From NCBI GenBank assembly GCA_019648995.1, contig BLXT01004325.1, positions 216,982 to 241,428 on the forward strand: a stretch of DNA of 24,447 nucleotides, read 5' to 3'. The DNA is from Plakobranchus ocellatus (Eukaryota > Mollusca > Gastropoda > Plakobranchidae). Shown here one piece after another: positions 20,000 to 24,447 of the stretch. The translations under genes were made by a program, and so were the position numbers. The notes under the pieces are model-generated. The model was not told the origin of the DNA. It worked only from the letters and a program-made list of their open reading frames with translations, and ran no database searches. Position 1 is the first letter of the stretch. Every line of letters begins with the position of its first letter.

Positions 20000-21740
20000 A
20001 TGTACATGTACAACATTTGAAGCAGAAAGAAAATAAAAGGGAAGAACACTTCTCTTCCGACCAATTTTGGTACTGGTATACAGGAGACTGATTTAAAAAA
20101 TTCTAATAGAAACGTCAAAAAGCCAAGTAATGCTGCACACAAAGTAATTCGTGATCAACTAATCAAGAGAATGCTGAAGACGTTCTCGAACTTTATCGCT
20201 TCGATGTAACCTCACGAGGAAGTATGAAGCCTTTAATCAGATCAGAGAAGAAAAAAAAAAAAAAAAGCACCTTGTGACAAGGGTCATGCAATCATTTAAA
20301 CCAAGTAGATGGCCTGTTTCAAGAGATTGGAGGAACCCCTTTCCTTTATTCGAAATGTCATTTTAATACTGCAGAGACACGGACATTTAGAAGAGCTGTA
20401 TTTCATCCGAGATAGACTAGAAGAAAATAGGATAACAAGAATAATGAAGACTCATGGACAAAGGAAACTGCAACAAGAAAAAAAAAAAACCTGAAATCTG
20501 AGCTTTTTATAATTCGGTCATCAAAAAGGTCCACAATTTGGAATTTTTATGCATGAAATCAACATCTGTGCATAAATAAATTCAAAAGAAGCAGGAGGTG
20601 CGATTTGCAAACTCAAATACGTCCGGATATGGTATTAAGTACGATTAACATCTGGTAATACATGTAATAATATCCACACTTGACAAAAGGTTGCAGAAAG
20701 TAGACGCATAAAGCGCATGATCGTGTCGATTTTTCCCAAGATCATACAAACTTCCCTTGCCAAAATTCGGCAAATGAACCAAAAAATCGATGCAGAAATG
20801 TATTTCTAGTCATAATGAGGAACCAGACCTTAATATTTAATGATGCTGGAATTAAGTCTTCGACAGAGTGGGTGGAGCTTGATGTTTTATGGGCACCAGA
20901 ATCACTTCAATCAGGGGAAGGAAAGCATGTATGGTCGTTATTATTGTGGAAGTAAGTTACAATAAACAAGGAAACGGAGAGAAAAGAAAGCTGGAAGCAA
21001 TAAAGGTGGGATATGAGATCAGAAAATAATAGAACTTGTAAAAGCATATTTTGAGAAATCATAAATGAAAGCCATAAGACAGAGGCAAAATGTTTGCGAC
21101 AAAAAGAGAGTTTGCCACGTGGTTTGCTTGTTTGAATTATGGACAGAATCTTGTATAAATTTATCTAAATGCATGCAGTGAGGTCTCTAAGTGGGTGGTT
21201 AGAAAAATGTTCAAGATTAACGCATAATTGGGCTACTAAAGGAAAAGATTTTGAGATGTTCATGCACTTGTCTCATTCTACAATGTGTACAGAGGATTAG
21301 CAACGGCGCTTCAAGTTATTTTCTTTTTTCTTTTCATTTCATCCAAACCAGCTTACATTTGAAATAGACGTCCTTTGACTTGCACCAAACCGAGTCCATT
21401 GACGTTCTATTTTGCATTATGGCGCTTGAAAGACGGATGCGGAAGACCAGTGCCACAGGAGATAGTATTTCCTCACCTCAATGTCACGAGACCATTGTCA
21501 TTTTCCCGAATCTTCCTCTCTCTTCATAAATACCCTAAAAAATAGTTTCTGATGTTTTCAATCATTTGTTCGTATATTTCAGGCATGACAAATAAGTTCT
21601 CTTTCATTCTTTCAATCGACTTGTCTTTCATCATTCATACTAATAGTAAAGAAGGAAGAAGAAAAAAATAAATTTGTTATTTTGCTCTCACGAGTGAAAG
21701 TAATAAGTAAAGTGCAGCATTGTTAAAGTAACACAGAAAC

Positions 21741-21771
<31 letters not shown>

Positions 21772-21830
21772 AAATATTTGTGTATATATATGTATGTATA
21801 TGTATATATGTGTGCACATAAATTAACACA

Positions 21831-21893
<63 letters not shown>

Positions 21894-22958
21894 CTATGTT
21901 AATTTTGTTTTTGCCTGTATAAGCCCTACGAATATGCCTAAGATAATAAACATTTTCGAAACTCTTTTTAAGCTATGACAACATATTTTCAACCTAGCAA
22001 TATTATCGTATATTTCTATGTGGAAAGATCGAAGTTTCAGTATTCTTGAATTTTTACGCTGAAATTCATCATTCACATTTCTTATTCTTAAAATTTTATT
22101 AATTTTGTTTTGTTTTGATAAAAGCTCAAGATACAAAGGAGATCATGCTACTTATTTTTAAACAAACTTTGTGCGCGAAGGATTAACTGCGCAGAAACAA
22201 AATAAAGATATTCTGAAAACTTGCGATAATCTTCATTCATGGAATCGTAAAGTAGCCATAATGCCCTGGTACAAAGACAATAAAATTAAGAAGGAAGTGA
22301 ACTGGGTTTATACCACACTTATTTTACATGATAAAACCATTTTACTTCACTTTGAATCCTCTTTATTTAAAAATATTGCTTTCATGTGCTGAACGAAAGT
22401 AGTGAGATGAGAAAACTAGAAACAGACATAGAAATAAGAGATAAGAATCACAATCAAAAGTATGCATTTTTTTTTAGAATACACAGTTACAAATCATGAT
22501 GCAATCAGTTTTTATTTATTTTTTTAATTCTTTGTGAGATATTCTTATTGTTAAATCACACAATGCTAGATGAAACGATATTTTAGATGCGGTCCAGTTA
22601 ATATATAATTAAAAGTCATCGAATGCTTTTAGACTGGAAAATCTAAGGCGACATTTTATCTAGGTTTAAAGTCTGAATGGTTTTGTATCGTATGAGGAAT
22701 AACACATTGTTTATATTTAAAGCTGCGGTCTTTATGCCGATTCAAAAATATTGATTATGTAGGCCTACCGAAATAGATATGGTGTGCACAACGAACACAC
22801 AAATAATTTGTTCAAATGTTGATATAAAGATTTTTGCATTGTTAGATGAATTTAAAACAGCCCCTGCTATTGATGGACACCTTTCATCCTGTAGATGTGA
22901 TGCTACTCACTGCAGACATGAACAATGTGAAGGGCTATTCAAGCTCATGTGTCTCTTG
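20000..22958. other. Gene-free region between LTR and receptor pseudogene
   Basis: No gene is supported. Microsatellites lie at 21741-21771 (TG) and 21835-21890 (TA). Open frames at 20309-20494, 22171-22392 and 22779-22997 on the + strand lack recognisable domains; the last overlaps the antisense of the receptor's end. No internal retrotransposon sequence follows the LTR. Confidence 0.75.
21741..21890. repeat. (TG)n and (TA)n microsatellite cluster
   Basis: A TG repeat (about 21741-21771) is followed by TATATG/TATGTA-type sequence and then about 56 nt of pure TA repeat (21835-21890). Confidence 0.97.
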
Positions 22959-24125
22959 TTATTGGCGATCCAGACCTACAAGGCGACGGAAAACTGATCT
23001 AAACTTGGAAGCCATTTTGTAGTAGATTAAAATATTGACGCTTCCACTGATAAGGTGCCCCAAAGAAGTATATGAGTAGATACTAAAGAAAGTCTTCTGT
23101 AAACACCGAACATGTTAAATTCGTCGAAGATAACATAACAAAGTAGCGTGATGCAAGTTGGAAAATAGCTCACGATAAAATATGGTAGCTATTGCTACAA
23201 ATATTCTGACTAAACGATCCTCTTTTTGAGAAATTCTGGCCTCCGCAGCAGACGAACTTGCTGCAGGATTTTTTTCAGGTTGTACTTGTTGACTTTTGGC
23301 AGACGTGACCGACATTCTTCAGGAAGATATCTTCCTCAGCTGAACGACTAAAAGCACAATACAAATTAGCACGATTGAAAATGCCAAAAGGAGCTGGATT
23401 ACTCCACAAATAACAAGGGAAATCTTTTTAAGTAGTATTGCGAATTCGCTGTTTACAGGGATGATATTCAAAATGGTTATATTCAGATATGGATTGAATA
23501 CCCATACAAATTTATATCTTGTACATGTGAAAAACGATGGGTAAAAGATAAGTAGAATAATTATGAGGATGGCTGCAAAAGTACCTTTTGGTGTGATGAG
23601 TCTTCTCACGTTTAACGGAACGAGGTTACAAAGGCATCTTTCAAAGCTGATAAAAGCTGTAATCCATGCTACGGTAGTGCTGAGGGACGCAAACTGAGCA
23701 CCACCAGTAAGACAGGACACATTGGCACTATGAAAGGGAAGTCGGACATTATGATAGGTCAACCAGAAGCACAAGTTACACCAGGTATATAGCACCGCCA
23801 ATGTGAACTCACAAACGGCCAGGACAATAAGGCTGATATTAGAGGGCTCCGAGAATCCCAGCTTTACAAAGACTGCTATACTCAAACTGTTTGCAATAAT
23901 TGAACAAATATTGATTATTTGCGATGAGTAGATCATAAATAGAGAAATTATATAAAATTGTTCATCGCTCAAAAAACCGGTGGCTAAAGTAAGCATAGAT
24001 GATTCTTCAGTATGGTCTTCCCATAGATGAAAAGAATTATCTGCCATTTGATCCAGTGCAAGATAACGAGTAGTGTTATCGTCCTCTGTGGCCTGCACGT
24101 ACATTTTCCAGTGAACTGTGAGCAT
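22959..24125 (-). pseudogene. Mollusc chemosensory-type rhodopsin-class GPCR, broken
   Basis: Such receptors are seven-helix membrane proteins, and in gastropods they form large, mostly intronless families expressed in sensory tissue (family knowledge). The intact first part, 268 residues from ATG at 24125, shows an N-terminal ectodomain with an NTT glycosylation site, TM1 about 58-88, and LGFSEPSNISL leading into TM2 (95-116). The TM3 Cys is at 138, SFERC (160-164) takes the DRY position, TM4 is about 181-203 and TM5 about 233-262. A TGA (23321-23319) then interrupts the third intracellular loop in frame, after QLRKISS. The same frame continues through QKEDRLVRIFVAIATIF. An extra T (run at 23177-23180) shifts the frame, and TM6 (VSYFPTCITLLCYV) is readable only in the shifted frame. 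Near 23095 the frame shifts back, and TM7 (GHLISGSVNILIYYKMASKF) runs to TAA at 22961-22959. There are no introns. The breaks could be assembly errors or, for the TGA, a polymorphism; pseudogene is most likely. Confidence 0.85.
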
Positions 24126-24416
24126 GAACCTCGGAAACTGATCTTCACCTACTCATATGTCTACTGACCACAATTCTGGAGATAGTAAATATAATATCAG
24201 TTTTAAAACCTTTTAATATCAAGTTTTGCTAAACCCAATAAAAATAGAAAAAATATATCGTGTGCAAGACAGCACCATTTTTCATTCTTTTTTTCTTTCA
24301 CCAACATCTTTGTCTTCTTTTATTCCCATTATCTGGTGCTCGTCCTCTTCCTTATACCTTTTTTTTTTCATCATTTCCACCTCTTAAAAGCAAAATTGCT
24401 ATTTCAACACCAGTTG

Positions 24417-24447
<31 letters not shown>
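24126..24447. other. Upstream flank of the receptor, ending in (CTA)n
   Basis: This AT/CT-rich sequence has no clear core promoter for the - strand receptor. The window ends in a (CTA)n microsatellite (about 24416-24447) that runs off the edge. Confidence 0.7.
24416..24447 (+). repeat. (CTA)n microsatellite at window edge
   Basis: About ten CTA repeats, truncated by the end of the window. Confidence 0.97.

Noticed and set aside
20000..21700. Internal region of the LTR retrotransposon to the right of the LTR
   Set aside because: The target-site duplication lies immediately after CCTAACA at 20000-20004. There is no primer-binding site or gag/pol-like frame, so this is flanking DNA.
22171..22392. 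73-codon open frame on the + strand, with a faint piggyBac-transposase-like WYKDNK string
   Set aside because: The resemblance is a few residues only. No flanking transposase motifs or terminal repeats were found.
1..24447. CRISPR arrays, operons, bacterial-type defence or biosynthetic systems
   Set aside because: The window is clearly animal genomic DNA with spliced genes. No spaced direct-repeat arrays or gene clusters of that type are present.

Overview
This is animal nuclear DNA, AT-rich, with intron-split coding sequence, many microsatellites and several mobile-element traces. A gastropod mollusc, probably a heterobranch (sea-slug or pond-snail type), is the best guess. The reasons are an intronless receptor resembling the lineage-expanded mollusc chemosensory GPCRs, a tRNA-derived SINE-like unit, and recurrent AGATCTAGATCT and TAGGCCTA words of a kind I associate with such genomes. 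The species assignment is inference.

The centre (4.5-16.0 kb, + strand) is one complete gene: the Hsc70-interacting protein Hip (ST13). I could follow nine coding exons (4536-4657, 8040-8308, 8660-8744, 9875-9985, 10351-10453, 11476-11592, 13988-14048, 14888-14964, 15814-16008). They join in phase into 1140 nt, encoding 379 residues plus a stop. The protein has an N-terminal dimerisation segment, an acidic linker, three TPRs, a charged helix, a short Gly/Pro/Met-rich linker and a C-terminal STI1/DP domain. Intron 4 uses a GC donor; the other seven introns are GT-AG. The 3' region has several AATAAA signals and a diverged tandem duplication carrying a 22-nt palindrome.

The left flank (1-4.5 kb) has microsatellites, AGATCTAG-rich stretches, purine-rich tracts and a SINE-like unit at about 2.7 kb, with no gene I can support. 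Intron 1 holds a roughly 185-bp tandem duplication. Intron 6 holds an orphan 72-codon open frame.

The right flank (17-22.9 kb) is non-coding. It contains a 976-bp element with TG...CA ends, 7-bp terminal inverted repeats and a perfect 5-bp target-site duplication (ATGTA), best read as a solo LTR. At the right edge, on the - strand, is a rhodopsin-class GPCR reading frame of about 389 codons. It is broken by one in-frame TGA and a pair of mutually compensating 1-base frameshifts, so it is probably a young pseudogene.

Hip and the receptor share no visible functional link. I found no evidence for a novel multi-gene system. The points most worth following are the receptor's peculiar decay pattern, the intact solo LTR, the GC-AG intron, the 3' UTR palindrome and the unexplained open frame in intron 6.
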